Translations under genes and position numbers: made by a program
In this document: one piece after another, positions 24,106-36,171 of the stretch
Layout of the letters: each line of letters opens with the position of its first letter
How positions within the stretch are numbered: the first letter of the stretch is position 1
Notes under the pieces: model-generated
What the model was told of the DNA's origin: nothing
The model's database searches: none
The model's input: the letters and a program-made list of their open reading frames with translations, nothing else
NCBI GenBank assembly: GCA_032207245.1
Contig: CM063498.1
Span: forward strand, 86,366,716-86,430,715
DNA length: 64,000 nt
Direction of reading: 5' to 3'
Source of the DNA: Pardosa pseudoannulata
Lineage: Eukaryota; Arthropoda; Arachnida; Araneae; Lycosidae

Positions 24106-24301
24106 AAGTCAATGCTTCTGAAACTGACTGCTGGAAATTTTTCTGAAAAGTTTTTCAAAGTATTTTATGAAAAAATTAAAATTGCACAACAAGAAATAAA
24201 ATCATCTGTAACTGTAAATACTGTTGAGCTAACAACCAGAGCTGGGGATGAGAAAGATGCAATTGGTAAAGATATAAACAAAGAAAATAGAAGAATAAAA
24301 A
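24106..24301 (+). CDS. Itpr: Itpr exon: EKFFKVFYEKIKIAQQEIK
   Basis: 196-nt exon, acceptor atattgcag, donor gtgagt, phase 0 in and phase 1 out. It encodes GNFSEKFFKVFYEKIKIAQQ, EIKSSVTVNTVEL, then a charged tail with DKDINKENRRIK-like composition. The tail corresponds to the site where vertebrate ITPR1 carries the neuronal SII splice segment. Confidence 0.96.
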
Positions 24302-24929
24302 GTGAGTATAGTTCATTTTGTATGTTAACAAATAATAATAAACTACTAGGTGTTAGTGGACAATTTTTTTTTTTTGTCATGCAGAGAAAATAATTTCAAA
24401 TAAGCATTATGGATTTTGTGTTTATGGAATTTCCGTCATGAATACTTTTAAGAGGAAAATTAATGTGTAGTGTATGAAACAATCTTTTAAAATATTTTGT
24501 GACACATTTAACAAATACAATCAAATGTTTATTTATGAAGTCTTTCAATCCCTAAAAAAACTTATTATATAGAAGATAATTCAATTAAGATTCTCATTTT
24601 AAAGTACATGAAATATTCTTAATTTTTAAACAGTAAATATTATTAAGAAATTTAATGAATCATGTTTTTTTTTTATATAAATCTATATCTGTTTTGTTTT
24701 ACCCATCAAAAAGAAATCTACAGTGATAACAGGAATAAAGCAAAACATTATCCAGGGATATACTGTATTTTCAGTTTAAAGAAATATTATACTAAAATTG
24801 ATTAATATTTAGGACATTGCCATATTTATTATAAGAAATTAATGTGTTATAAGTTTGAAATTTCCAAAAATACTTTAAGAAATAGGGATAAAAAAAATTA
24901 GGTTGTAGATAAAAGTTCATTAGATAGAG

Positions 24930-25600
24930 AATGTGCTTTATTATTTGGAGGTTATTTTATGAAGAAATGCTCAGAATCCACCAGACCAATTTAGGTCATC
25001 TTCTCCTACAACCAGACACTCTTGTCAGAGTAGCCATGATGGGATCAAATGTTAGTAATCTTAGTATATACCCTATCCAGAACCATCTGCACTTCTTAAT
25101 TTCTAAAGTAATGTGCTTGAAATTTGTTTAATGATATTATTTGAAGTTTGATATTTTATTTGACTAGTATATCTTTAAAATCCTTCTGAGGCATTTTGTC
25201 TGAAAATTGTCTAGTTCATTTTCATGTTGTTTGGTTAGTTTCCTAGACTCATTACCATAAAGTATGACTGATTTAAAACTGTTGCATTAAACAGATTGTA
25301 ATTTAAGCTTAATTTTAAGTCTACTTGATATCCAGATTTTGAGTAGAGTCCTAAAAGCATGTTGTGCCCTTTTAATTCTTGCTGAAATATGTTTATTACT
25401 ACTGAAAATGATTGCTATTAATTTATATATTACTGAGAGTAGAACTAATGTTTTATCCTCAGTACTTAGCTATTTTTTATCCAAGATAATTAAATGTTTT
25501 TATTCATGCATCTAGAGGAAAAGAAAATTTCCATAGCTGGTTTGGGTTATCATAGATCTCAGACGTGTAAGCTATCTCTGTCTATTATGAGATAAAAAAA
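24930..25600 (-). pseudogene. LINE reverse-transcriptase C-terminal fragment
   Basis: Minus-strand pieces in two or three frames read AFRTLLKIWISSRLKIKLKL, FKSVILYGNES, FQTKCLRRILKIY, then a more distal CRWFWIGYILR and GCRRR.PKLVWW. The order and spacing match the end of non-LTR retrotransposon polymerases (KSVLLYGSE, F..KCLRRIL, RW.WIGHVLR, RRRGRPK.TWRR). It is heavily decayed and 5'-truncated. Confidence 0.65.
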
Positions 25601-25807
25601 AAGGTTAAGTTTAATTTACAATAAAATGTTAAAGATATGTCTTTTATCACAGCATTTTTCAATAAATGTCTTAAAGATAAAAGGTTTATTGAAAAAAGAT
25701 CTATGAAAGGATTTTTTTTAGTTTTATTCTTCTATTTATCCTTGAGCATCTTTAAAATTTTTTAACTTAACAAATACTACAGCTTCTAATTTTTTTAATC
25801 TAACTAG

Positions 25808-25963
25808 ATTTGAAGCAAAATGGGTTGGTAATGACTGATGAATTGAAAGAACAACTTGAAGATGCTGCTGCTGCAACCAGTAAAGCTTATGCTCATGTTC
25901 GTACTCTAGGAACTTCTGGAGCTGCAACAGCAACAGAATCTGAGCTTCTTAATCTTGGCCAAG
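25808..25963 (+). CDS. Itpr: Itpr exon: SII-adjacent linker
   Basis: 156-nt exon, acceptor atctaactag, donor gtgtgt, phase 1 in and out. It encodes VMTDELKEQLEDAAAATSKA and an Ala/Thr-rich stretch ending LLNLGQ. It matches the EEVRDQLLEAS.ATRKAF region of vertebrate receptors. The Ala/Thr-rich part is not conserved. Confidence 0.9.
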
Positions 25964-27106
25964 GTGTGTATTAAATTTGCTAATTTTATATTGCTTCAGT
26001 ATGTATAATTTCCTTTCATTCATTGTTTTTATAATAATATGTTTATTTAATCTTGCTTATGTTGCTTATGTAATATGCTTATTTACTTGTCACTGCAGTT
26101 TTTTTTTCTTATTTTCTGAATAAAATTAAATCTACAGCCTGAATATATATATGAAATTCTTTGAATAGGACACTTTACCTGTACAAGTAGGACTAAAATT
26201 TTCACTTTTAATAAAACTTATATATTCTATTTGTTTCTTCAATTACGATTAGTCTGGAAAATCCAGAGTTCTTCATCTAGTAAACATAAATATATGTATA
26301 TGCAGTATGTTAAAAATTTAACCTAAACACATTTCAATTATTTTCTCATTTTTATTTCCATATTACCATGAAAATAAAAGAACCTCAATACAAGAGTACA
26401 ATTATCTTTTTTTCCATTAATAAAATCTTAAGTTTCAATTTTTATTCCTGTGGCCATTTTCAATTTCACAAGATTTCTTATGACACCTGAGCATTGAGTT
26501 TGAAATTTTTAATGGCCAACTGGCCTGCTAACAAATATAGGAATGCTGAATTTGCTTTTTTTTGTCCGGGAAGTGCACTTTGTCTTGTTGAGGTAGTCAA
26601 GTTTCTATCAGTTTGCTGGTAAATAACTTAGCAGGTTAATGTGCTAAAGTAGCTGCTCTTTTCTTTCTTTTATTTTTTTAAAGTTTAAATATCAGTAAAA
26701 TAAAGTGTTAAAGGACTCAGTTGCATGCTCAACTTTGCTGAGTCAAGTCCCAATAAAAACAAATTTGTGCTTTTTTTTAAAAAAATTTTCAAGCAATTTT
26801 AGATAGTTGTTAATGGTGGTTTTGAAAGACTGTCAGTGTATTATGCCATCAGAATCTGTTGCTGTTTTCATGGTGTAATATATAATTATGTATGTATGTA
26901 AATATGTGTTAATGTATTTCTGCTAGTTAAATATTTACTGCTAAAATTTTATATCTAGAAATTTGAATATTAGTTATGAAAGATTCATATTTTAATTTAA
27001 AATCATTTTAAAATTAAATTTGTCAAATTTTGAATGTTATACTAGAATATATCAGCAAATATTTTTCTTCACTTCTAAATTTTTCTTTTCTAAATTTTGT
27101 TAAAAG
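25964..27106 (+). other. Itpr intron, 1.1 kb
   Basis: AT-rich, with no element or RNA gene I can support. Confidence 0.5.
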
Positions 27107-27264
27107 GTACACATACTCATGTTGCTTTGGAAGAAATTTTAGCTGAGAAAGCTGAAAAAGCTAAAGATGCTGAAGAAAACAAATTGCCACCAGAAGTCAT
27201 GATCATGCAACCCATTTTGAGATTCTTACAACTATTATGTGAAAATCATAATTACGATTTGCAG
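27107..27264 (+). CDS. Itpr: Itpr exon: MQPILRFLQLLCENHN
   Basis: 158-nt exon, acceptor gttaaaag, donor gttagc, phase 1 in and phase 0 out. It starts with an Ala/Glu/Lys helix (EEILAEKAEKAKDAEENK), then VMIMQPILRFLQLLCENHNY and DLQ. This is the start of the RIH-associated domain, almost invariant in the family. Confidence 0.97.
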
Positions 27265-27614
27265 GTTAGCATTGTAAATTTTTTGGACCTCATTCAGTTT
27301 ACTTTAGGTTTTGCATGTTTTCACCTCCAAATTTTCTGCTCTGCACTTGACTTTTGACCACCACTTTATCTTGGCTAACATTTTTCCTGGTTAAGATCTG
27401 GAGTGGGGTATTTAATTTCAGATGCATATGTTGCTGACCCCATTCTTGACATGGAGACACGATACTTCAGGTGAAAGGTTCACTATTTTTTCTTCAATAA
27501 AACGCACATGCTTGTTAATTTGCACCTTGTGCTAACTTCATGTGATTTAAATAAAGTGTTATACCAAAAATAATAAAAATTTTTTAAACTGAAAAACTTA
27601 GAAAATACTACTTA

Positions 27615-28403
27615 CATGGTTTCCGCGCACCGGGAAAGTCATGAAAAATCATAGATTTAGACAATGCATTAATTTTGTCATGGAAAGTCTTGATTTTTCA
27701 AGTAAAATGAGTAAAAGTCATGGAAAGTCATGGATCTGCTAAACTACCAATTAAAAAAATGCATTGAATTGTTTAATTTTATTTTTACTTGTCATTTGAC
27801 TGAAGTTACTGAGTTTGGTATTTATGTATTATCCTATTGACCCTATTGCCAAGTAAAATTTGTTCACCAAGGAAACTTAAAGCAAGAAAGCTTAATGGGT
27901 GGTTAAATGTATATTATTCTGGTTTTTTCTTAAATTGTAGATTAAAATTTTATTAATATAGTTATAATTATTTTTTAATAAAAATTAGTTAAACTTATAT
28001 TTTGTGCAAAAATCTTATCTCTAGGGATATTGTATATAAACATTATAGGGTTATATTTGGCTATCATTTATGGTCATCTGGATAATACTAAAGTACCCTG
28101 AATTCAAATTGGAAACATTTTGATTGAAAAATTGCTATATGATTAAGCTGAGGTATGTAGATACAACAATTTATTTTTATGTATGTGAGTTTATTAACAC
28201 TTATAAAGTAAGTTTATAGTTTTTTTATGATAAAATTCCTGTAATTTCTCTAAAAGCATTTATTTTATTTGTATGTACATCAGAAGTTTTATTCATATAT
28301 ACTTTAACGAAAGCTTTTTAAAGTCATAGAAAATGATCTGCTAAATCAGGGAAAGTCATGAAAAGTGATGGATTTGAAAAATTTTATTTTGGCAGGTACC
28401 CTG
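27615..28403. mobile_element. Non-autonomous DNA transposon with CAGGG-type tips, 789 bp
   Basis: The left end catggtttccgcgcaccggg runs into aaagtcatgaaaaatcat. The right end, reverse-complemented, starts cagggtacctgcc and reaches catcacttttcatgactttc. These are inverted repeats with a shared gaaagtcatgaaaa core. TACTTA flanks both sides (27609-27614 and 28404-28409). The tips look hAT-like, but a 6-bp duplication is short for hAT, so the superfamily is uncertain. Confidence 0.6.
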
Positions 28404-29294
28404 TACTTAAAATTAAAAAAGAAAATGCTAATATGGTCAACCATCCAATCTACATAATTACAGTTAATTTGTACTATACTATCTATACAAAAATATAAAT
28501 GACAGTACATTTTAGAAAAAAATTAGCATATCAAGGCAGCTATCTGCTGTTTGTAATGATTTACATTTTGTTATCTGTTTACCAAAGATAACTGAACACT
28601 TATATTAAATCAACTTGTATCAAATTGAATAAGGTTTGCTTATAATATATATTTGACAAAAACATTAAGAAACATGAAAATATTAGAAGCTCCATTATAG
28701 CCACTTTTTAAACTCATAATTCTCATGTAATTTTCTTCTACAGCTGAAATTGATTGTTTCTCATTATATTTCCTTTTAAATTTTTTTATTCAAGCAGTTG
28801 TCAGATTTAAGGGTTTTGATAATTGATTACTCATTAAGTTGTATTAAGTTGTATTTATCAATTGGATTTCTGTGTATGCAATAAAGGATATCTGAATATC
28901 CTTTTGATATTTATGATTATGGTTTCAAATTCTAAAATAGACAATCCTTCACTGTTGTTGAGTGGTATGCTTTACAAGGTTTCAGTGGGTGTAGATGCAA
29001 TAATGAGTTTCCATGTAATGCATTTTTGTTCAAAAATTCACAGTTTTTTTATATTATTATTTTCTAATTTTAAGAAATGGGTAACAAAAACATTGCAAAA
29101 GAATATTTTAAATTTTATCATTAATAAATGAAAAAGTATTTAAACTTTAATGGTAAAAAAGTTTGTAAATACTAGCAATGACAATATTAACAATCCATTT
29201 TCATTCATATTACTAAAGATATTTTATATCGATTTAAGCCTGAGATATTTGTAATATAAATTATCTTGTCAAGAAATATTCTTCATTTACATAG

Positions 29295-29468
29295 GCTGAA
29301 CAATGGCTGAATGGTGTATCGCTGCTCTTCATTACCAGAATTAGTGGGTTTGAATCCCACTGCTGGTTTGGATATTTATAGCTGTTTAGAATAAGCTTTA
29401 AGCATTAGTCCCCACTCTCATTAGTCCATATGTAGAAAAAAAGTTGACTGTAGGGCTCTAAACCAAAC
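29295..29468 (+). mobile_element. tRNA-derived SINE, family 1, older copy
   Basis: It aligns end to end with the SINE at 32530: gctgaacaatggctga head, B-box gtgggtttgaatcccac, gtagggctctaaaccaaac tail. Substitutions are spread along it, so it is older. Confidence 0.85.
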
Positions 29469-29775
29469 TTATTTATCTTTTTAAAAAAAGTTTCTTTTAA
29501 AATAGAATCCATTAAAGATTTAAAAAAATTTTTTAATGGTTTTCTCTTTATTAAATGCTTTTTATTTGTGTTTTTAAAAAATTTATACGAATAATTATTT
29601 TGTGTTGTATTAAATTTGGTATGTATATAATATTATAAATGAATTATTTTCAGTATGGTTAATTCAGTACTTATTATATTATGTCTTATTAAAAGAAAAT
29701 ATTTTAAACTGACATAATATGTATCATTTATAATTTTACAGCCAGAAATTTAATTGTTATTTATTTTTCATTTAG

Positions 29776-29976
29776 AACTTTTTAAGAAATCAAAATAATA
29801 AAAACAATTACAATCTTGTGTCTGAAACACTAATGTTCCTGGATTGTATATGTGGAAGTACAACTGGAGGATTGGGTTTACTTGGCCTGTACATCAATGA
29901 ACATAATGTGTCACTTGTAGATCAAACTTTGGAAACCCTCACAGAATATTGTCAAGGACCATGCCATGAAAATCAA
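29776..29976 (+). CDS. Itpr: Itpr exon: RIH-associated domain, [17 protein letters not shown]
   Basis: 201-nt exon (67 codons, phase 0-0), acceptor catttag, donor gtaggt. It encodes [58 protein letters not shown] and QGPCHENQ, a signature block for IP3 receptors. Confidence 0.98.
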
Positions 29977-31088
29977 GTAGGTATTTTTTCTGTTTATTAA
30001 CTATAAACCATACATCAAAATTATAAATTATAGCCAGAAGGTATGGCTTACAAATGACTTGTTGGTTTTTGATAATATCAAATTCTAACTGGTAAGTTTA
30101 TAGCATCCATAGCCATGCAACTAATTTTTGTGATTTCTCAGAAAAAGTTTTCTTTTTCAGAGCAGGCAGATTGCAATACTGATTTTTAAATTAGATTTAA
30201 GATATTCCTGTATATATACTTGGCAGAAAATACTTCGGGATTAATGGGTTAATATATGACTAATTTATAGATAAATAAAAAAAATAACTGACATATTTAT
30301 TTATTTGCATATAGAGTGAACAATTGTAACTTAAATTCCCTGCAGTTTTAGGGTTAAAGCATTTTACATATGTTTGGAAAAAAATATGTTGTTTTTAATG
30401 ATTTTAACTCTATCTCAGTTTAGTTTATTTCTCGTAATATTTTCTTCTTGTTAGATCAGTTATTTATGTATTTGTAACATATCTTAACATGGCAAATTTT
30501 TTAATTTTATTAAAAATTACATTGATTTATTTTGGGTGAAATATAGGGCAAAATAATAAATTTTGAACAAAGTTTCATCATTCATTAAAACTCTACATAA
30601 CTTTAAGAGCAAAGTGTAAATAACTCTCTATATCAAGAAAAAAAACTTATAATACAATAGCCTCTATCTGTTATGCTTGAAAATCATTATTTAATTGCAT
30701 GATATTTGAGGCTTAATATTTTCCCCATATGGTATTTCTTGGATTTAATTTTATATATATTCATTAAGTAATTGTTGCCATGTTATTCATTTTCTCATTC
30801 TAAAAAGTCAATAATTTAAGCATTAAAATGCTCTTTAAATGTTGTCTTGAAATCATAAAAGTTAATGCTTCAAAGTATTTACTTAAGTAAAACTTATGAT
30901 TTGAATTTGCTTTCTTAGAATGTATATTTACAAGCCAAGTGCTTTGTATCTGTATCAGTTAATTATTTAGAGGTTGCAGTACTTCTAAAGTCAAATTTCT
31001 TTATTTACCTTTTTGTATGCATTCATTTTCTTAACTTCTAAGTGAGTTACTTGTGATTGTAGCTAACATAACTCCACTTCTTTTACAG
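29977..31088 (+). other. Itpr intron, 1.1 kb
   Basis: AT-rich, no feature seen. Confidence 0.5.
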
Positions 31089-31199
31089 AATTGTATAGCT
31101 GTTCATGAAAGTAATGGCATTGATATCATCATTGCCCTTATATTAAATGATATAAATCCATTAGGAAAGAAAAGAATGGATCTAGTTTTAGAGCTGAAG
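31089..31199 (+). CDS. Itpr: Itpr exon: RIH-associated domain, [17 protein letters not shown]
   Basis: 111-nt exon (37 codons, phase 0-0), acceptor cttttacag, donor gtttgt. It encodes [20 protein letters not shown] then [17 protein letters not shown], nearly identical to known receptors. Confidence 0.98.
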
Positions 31200-31390
31200 G
31201 TTTGTTACTTCTTTTACTATTTTATACCTCTCTTCTTATTTTCTAATTATCACAGTGGTTAAATTTACATGCTGAGCAACTATTTTTTCTAAGTAAAATG
31301 GGCATTCTTCTTTTTTTGACTGGATATTTGCAGTATTTTCAGGTAAATAAGTTGACTGGAATATATATTGTGCATGGGATAATTGACTTT

Positions 31391-31643
31391 AACACTAAAC
31401 ATACCATAACCGATCAAATGACCAGTAATGTACATGTAAAAAAATGCGATGGGTAATGAATTAAAAATTCCCATTCTTTGTGTTTGTAATATATAAAAAT
31501 TGACAACATACAATTTTGTTTAATTATAATAAAGTTTATTTGTTTACTTCCTTCCCAGTATCTATATTTCATACATTCAATCAGGAAACATAAAGTCTGG
31601 TCATTTGGCCGTTTATGGTAGAAATAAGTATGTATTAAGTGTT
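31391..31643. mobile_element. Inverted-repeat element (MITE candidate), 253 bp
   Basis: The left end aacactaaacataccataac continues cgatcaaatgaccag. The reverse-complemented right end gives aacactta, a short insertion, then accataaacggccaaatgac. So inverted repeats of about 35 bp bracket a 170-bp AT-rich core. No coding capacity; the flanking duplication is unclear. Confidence 0.55.
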
Positions 31644-32529
31644 GGTATGTTTAATATTGAAAATGAATAAATAAACAAATAAATTCATCATGTTAACTGC
31701 TTTATCATATGGCACACTACTGTATGCAGAGTATTAATAAAATAAGTTGTGTAATAGAGGCACATAAAAAATTTAGTTAAATATTTTTGTTCTGGTAACA
31801 GGAAAAATAAAATTCCTCTATATATGCTGTCGCAGCAGGTATGCCAAAATTGTTGACTTTCAGTACAAATAAGCTAGGCCTTATCAATCTGAAATTGAGA
31901 TACATCATATGTTTACTCATGGTTCAGAAACCTCTGTTCAATCTGTATACATACAGATATAAAAAAAGATGTCTATTAGTAAGTAGGGAAATCCATTTCC
32001 TGTGCTGTTATTATGTAATAGTAGTGGCAAATCATTTTGAAGTGTGGGTCAAATTTTGTTCTTTATTTTTTTAAATACTAGATATTGAGTCATAAAGTCG
32101 TTACTTAAAACTATAGTTAATGTCAAGTTTTACAGTGTTATACATAACACATAACCATATTCAAAATGATTCTTTATAATTGTTGTCATAACTTGCATTT
32201 AATTAAAATTCTTCCTTGACACAGAGGAAAATTTTTAAATTTTTTAAATTCTGTATGAAATTAATATCATATATTTGTATGATTATCTTTGTATAAGCAA
32301 TGGAATAGCATAATTTCTATCAAAGCATTTTATACAAATTATTGTATAACCTCTTATAGACAAAATAGAAAACTTTTTATAAAAAATTTGTAGAATATTT
32401 TATAAGAATAAATGAAGTATGAAATCAACAAATGTTTTTAAAACTAAAATTACTTGAATATAGATTACATTATAGTTTTGTACACACCTAAAAATATTTT
32501 TTCATATTTTTTTATTCAAATATTTTGTT

Positions 32530-32702
32530 GCCGAACGATGGCCGATTGGTTAGGGTGCTGGCCTTCGGAACCGGAGTTCGTGGGTTCGAATCCCGCTGAG
32601 GCATGGATGTTCGTAGCCGTTCGGAATCGGCGTTAAACTGTAGGTCCCGGTCTCATTAGCCCTCGTGTTGCAAAAAGTAGACCGTAGCACTCCAAACCAA
32701 AC
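32530..32702 (+). mobile_element. tRNA-derived SINE, family 1, young copy
   Basis: 173-bp element with an internal RNA polymerase III promoter: A-box-like tggccgattggttagg and a perfect B-box gggttcgaatcccgc. A tRNA-unrelated body follows, ending gtagaccgtagcactccaaa and a short (ccaaa)n tail. A 13-bp direct repeat caaatattttgtt flanks it (32517-32529 and 32703-32715). The intact promoter and exact duplication mark it as the youngest of the four copies seen. Confidence 0.92.
32550..32597 (+). promoter_or_regulatory. Internal Pol III A-box and B-box of SINE
   Basis: A-box-like tggccgattgg near the start and B-box ggttcgaatcc about 35 bp later, at tRNA-like spacing. They would drive SINE transcription; activity is inferred. 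Confidence 0.6.
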
Positions 32703-33440
32703 CAAACCAAATATTTTGTTATTGTAGTTGTGTAAATTTTACAACACTTATATATGCATGGAATTGTATTTAATGTAATGAAAATCATTCACATGATATA
32801 TGTAATAAATGTAGATGTGTGCGTGGAGGAGTAGAGTTACCTTATTCTTAGTATTTTGTGTTGAGCTAAATGGACCATGTAAAATGATTTATTTACATGT
32901 TTCTCTAACATCTGCAGGATATGCTTTTTTTTTTGTCTCTTATAAAAAAAGTGTGCAATAAAAAATAAAATAAATAAATAAAATAAAAAAGTGTGTAATA
33001 AAAATTGTACCAGACTGTCAGGGAAAGTGATATAAAAAATTATATATATTGAAGCATTTTCTACTGAAATTATTATTAAAAGTTTAAGGAAATCAAATTT
33101 ATAATTTCTATAAAGGTCTCTGAAAATAACATAAATCACTATATGTATTATATTTTTTGTATGTGTATTTTAAAATATATTTTACTGGTATTATTAAAAA
33201 AGTCTAAAATCTATGAGTTATTATTTCTTTTATACTCACATCTATTTTTATTTTGCACATACTTAGCCTAAACTTAATGAGCATTTACTAATTGGTTGGT
33301 ATGCATCAATTGCATAGTAATTATCTTTGTATTTAATTTTTTTCAAATTTCCAAATGTTTTTATTAAATTGACCAATATAAATATTCTTATTCCTTACCA
33401 ATAAGTTTTCAAAAGGCACATTTGTATGTTTGTTTTACAG

Positions 33441-33536
33441 AATAATGCATCTAAACTCCTACTAGCAATTATGGAAAGTAGAGGTGACAGTGAAAATGCT
33501 GAGCGGATTTTGTATAATATGAGTCCTAAGCAGCTG
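33441..33536 (+). CDS. Itpr: Itpr exon: [14 protein letters not shown]
   Basis: 96-nt exon (32 codons, phase 0-0), acceptor tgttttacag. The donor gtcagt is weaker than its neighbours. It encodes [20 protein letters not shown] and [12 protein letters not shown]. Confidence 0.97.
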
Positions 33537-34397
33537 GTCAGTAAAGTTTATTAGTTTATTTTTCTATTAATTTTATTGTATTAGATGTTTATCTTATGGT
33601 CTTTTTGAATTCAATATTTCTCCTTAGCTATATTTCCCAGAAACTAGTAAATACAGTTGTTTATTAGATTGTTATTTGTGTGCAGTTAGAACATATTTTC
33701 AATTCTTTGAAATTTAGGGATTTTTGCCTGATGCTGTTAATGCATTGTATGCTGGCCTATTTCATTGCGGACTTATAAAATATAAATAATATTGCATATA
33801 AAAATATTAAAATAAAATTTTAGAAAAACTAAAATGTAAAATTAACTAAATTTCTGGAAAGAAACAATGCAAATCGTTGACTAGTTACACAACCACCATA
33901 CACTCGTACATTCTATTTATATGCTACCTGCTCTCTAGCAAAAATCTGCTAAGTACATACTTTTATGTGACCCTCCAGTGATAGTCTATGAAAAATATAA
34001 AAGTTTATTTCCCCCATGCAATGTATTAAGCATTATCCTTTTTAATTTAGTGTTTTCAGTTATATGTCACTCAATTTTGCAAACAGGTTCATTATCAAAA
34101 TGTAATGTATTTGTGTAACCATAATACATTTTTAGTTTTGCGAAAGTTGCTAATTTTGTTAGGTGATAATATTGTCAAAGTATAGATATGAATTCTTTTA
34201 AGATCAGTGTTTCTTTTGAATTAATTAATCTTTAGACAAACTTCAAAATATTACACATTTTTAAAATGTTATTTGTTTGCAGTTATAACACATTTTTAGA
34301 AATTGTTAATCTTACAAAATTCTTATTAGACTTCAGACTATTCTTCACAATCCTTAGATATAAGTTTATACATGGGCTAGTAAATATCATTATAAAA

Positions 34398-35535
34398 TAC
34401 TAGCAAGTGTGCCTGTGCTTTGCTGCAGTGTACTTAATGTATTACTTTTAAACAAAGATTTTTTTTTTGTGAATAACGATTTAAATTCGTCTCAGTTCAG
34501 TTTGAGTCATTGGAATATTTATATATTTCTATTATAAGTGTATTATAACAATATTCAGTTTTTATATTCGAATTTGTGTCTTATATTAAAGTTGTTCAAA
34601 CTTTTTTATGGTAAAATATAAGTTTAACCCCAAATTACATTACTGCATTACTACTATACACTGAATCGCAACGTTAATAGATTTTACGATATTACGTGGT
34701 AGGAAGCAGAGGTTTTGAGAGCAACAGTGCTAATTTTGTTGATAGTAATGAATGTTTTCCAAAATTAAGGAAATTTATGACAAACCACATAGTTTTGTAT
34801 GAAACAGTAACACACATTCATATTGACAACCATATGAATATGAAGATAACTATATAAATGATAACTATATAAAATGATAGGTTTTTATTTGCCCACGAGA
34901 GTCACTGAAATTTGTACTTTTTGTTGTTAGAGTATTGTTGATAAACATTTCATTGCAATTTAAAAATTAACCAAGAATTAAATATAAAATTAATTCTTAT
35001 ATAAAAATGCTATAATTTAATCACATAGAAATGAAAGTGACTTCCTTTATATCTAAATTTCCAGGTCAAATCAAATTGATACTATGCAGACGATGTTTAA
35101 ATAATATAAAATAAGAAATGAATAAATGAGATATTTAAAGGAATGATGTCATAAGGATAGAAAAATATCATTTTCACCTATTTATTATGTGATAAATTAA
35201 AAATTTTAATCTCCTGCTTTTAACCGAGGAAGACTGCACTTAAATCAATGACATGGGATGACGTCACATTGCTAGAAATATTGCTTCTTTCACTTAGTTA
35301 TGATGCGATAAATTAAAAAATTAATTGTTTGCATTTAACCAGGGAAAATAATGCTTGGAATAATGACATGAAATGCTCGAAAAAAGGGGAAGGAATGGAT
35401 TTTGAACGTTAAAAATTTACAAAAACCTTTCTAGGGATATACCTAAGAATTTCCCAAATTTTCACAGCGATTGGATGCATAGTTTTTGAGTATCGAGTAC
35501 AGACAGACACAAATTCATTTTTATATATATAGATT
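34398..35535 (+). repeat. Interspersed repeat, unassigned, short copy
   Basis: It begins tactagcaagtgtgcctgtg and ends with (gaca)n, aaattcattttt and an (ta)n tail. From about 34575 it aligns with 50058-50996 over nearly 1 kb with frequent small differences. No coding frame is conserved. Two copies with the same start and end motifs show it is a mobile repeat; the class is unknown. Confidence 0.8.
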
Positions 35536-35702
35536 ATTTATGTCAATTATAATATGTTTTTAATCCAAGTTATTAATCTTGCCAGATGTAGATGAACCTT
35601 CTCAAAGAATGGTCACAAATCCTTTCAAATTCAACTTTTTTCCTGTGAATAATTCTCACAAAGTTTTGTATAAAATAACATTGGAAGTATTCTTCATTAC
35701 AG

Positions 35703-35951
35703 GTTGATGTTGCATGTAATGCCTATCATCAAGAAGGAGAAGATGAGGATGAAGAAGATGGAGAAGATGTAGTTGAAATAGATGATGGGGTTTCCCCAAA
35801 AGAAGTTGGTCACAACATCTACATTCTTTGCCATCAGCTTGCTCAACACAATAAAGAGCTTGCTGCCATGTTAAAACCTAATTTAAGTGATCCTGAATCC
35901 AAAATGAATCAAGCATTGCAATATTATGCTAGCCATACAGCCCAAATTGAA
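35703..35951 (+). CDS. Itpr: Itpr exon: acidic linker and VGHNIYIL
   Basis: 249-nt exon (83 codons, phase 0-0), acceptor tcattacag, donor gtaaat. It encodes [10 protein letters not shown], a run of about 20 mostly Asp/Glu residues, then [30 protein letters not shown] and [10 protein letters not shown]. Acidic residues here are a family feature; the run looks long compared with vertebrate receptors. A (TA)n tract starts about 90 bp after the donor. Confidence 0.97.
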
Positions 35952-36037
35952 GTAAATGCTTTTTTATTTGCTAGATAAAATACTCAGTATTTTTAAATTA
36001 CTATTACTTATTATTTTAATTAACAGAATACATACTG

Positions 36038-36039
<2 letters not shown>

Positions 36040-36074
<35 letters not shown>

Positions 36075-36093
36075 TGAATTTATATATATATTA

Positions 36094-36162
<69 letters not shown>
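36040..36162. repeat. (TA)n microsatellite, about 120 bp
   Basis: TA repeat with a few interruptions, starting about 90 bp after the exon at 35703-35951. ORFs in it are artefacts. Confidence 0.95.

Positions 36163-36164
<2 letters not shown>

Positions 36165-36171
<7 letters not shown>

Noticed and set aside
32530..32602. tRNA gene at the SINE head
   Set aside because: The B-box is perfect, but the A-box is off consensus, the cloverleaf stems do not close properly and a 100-bp SINE body with tail and target duplications follows.
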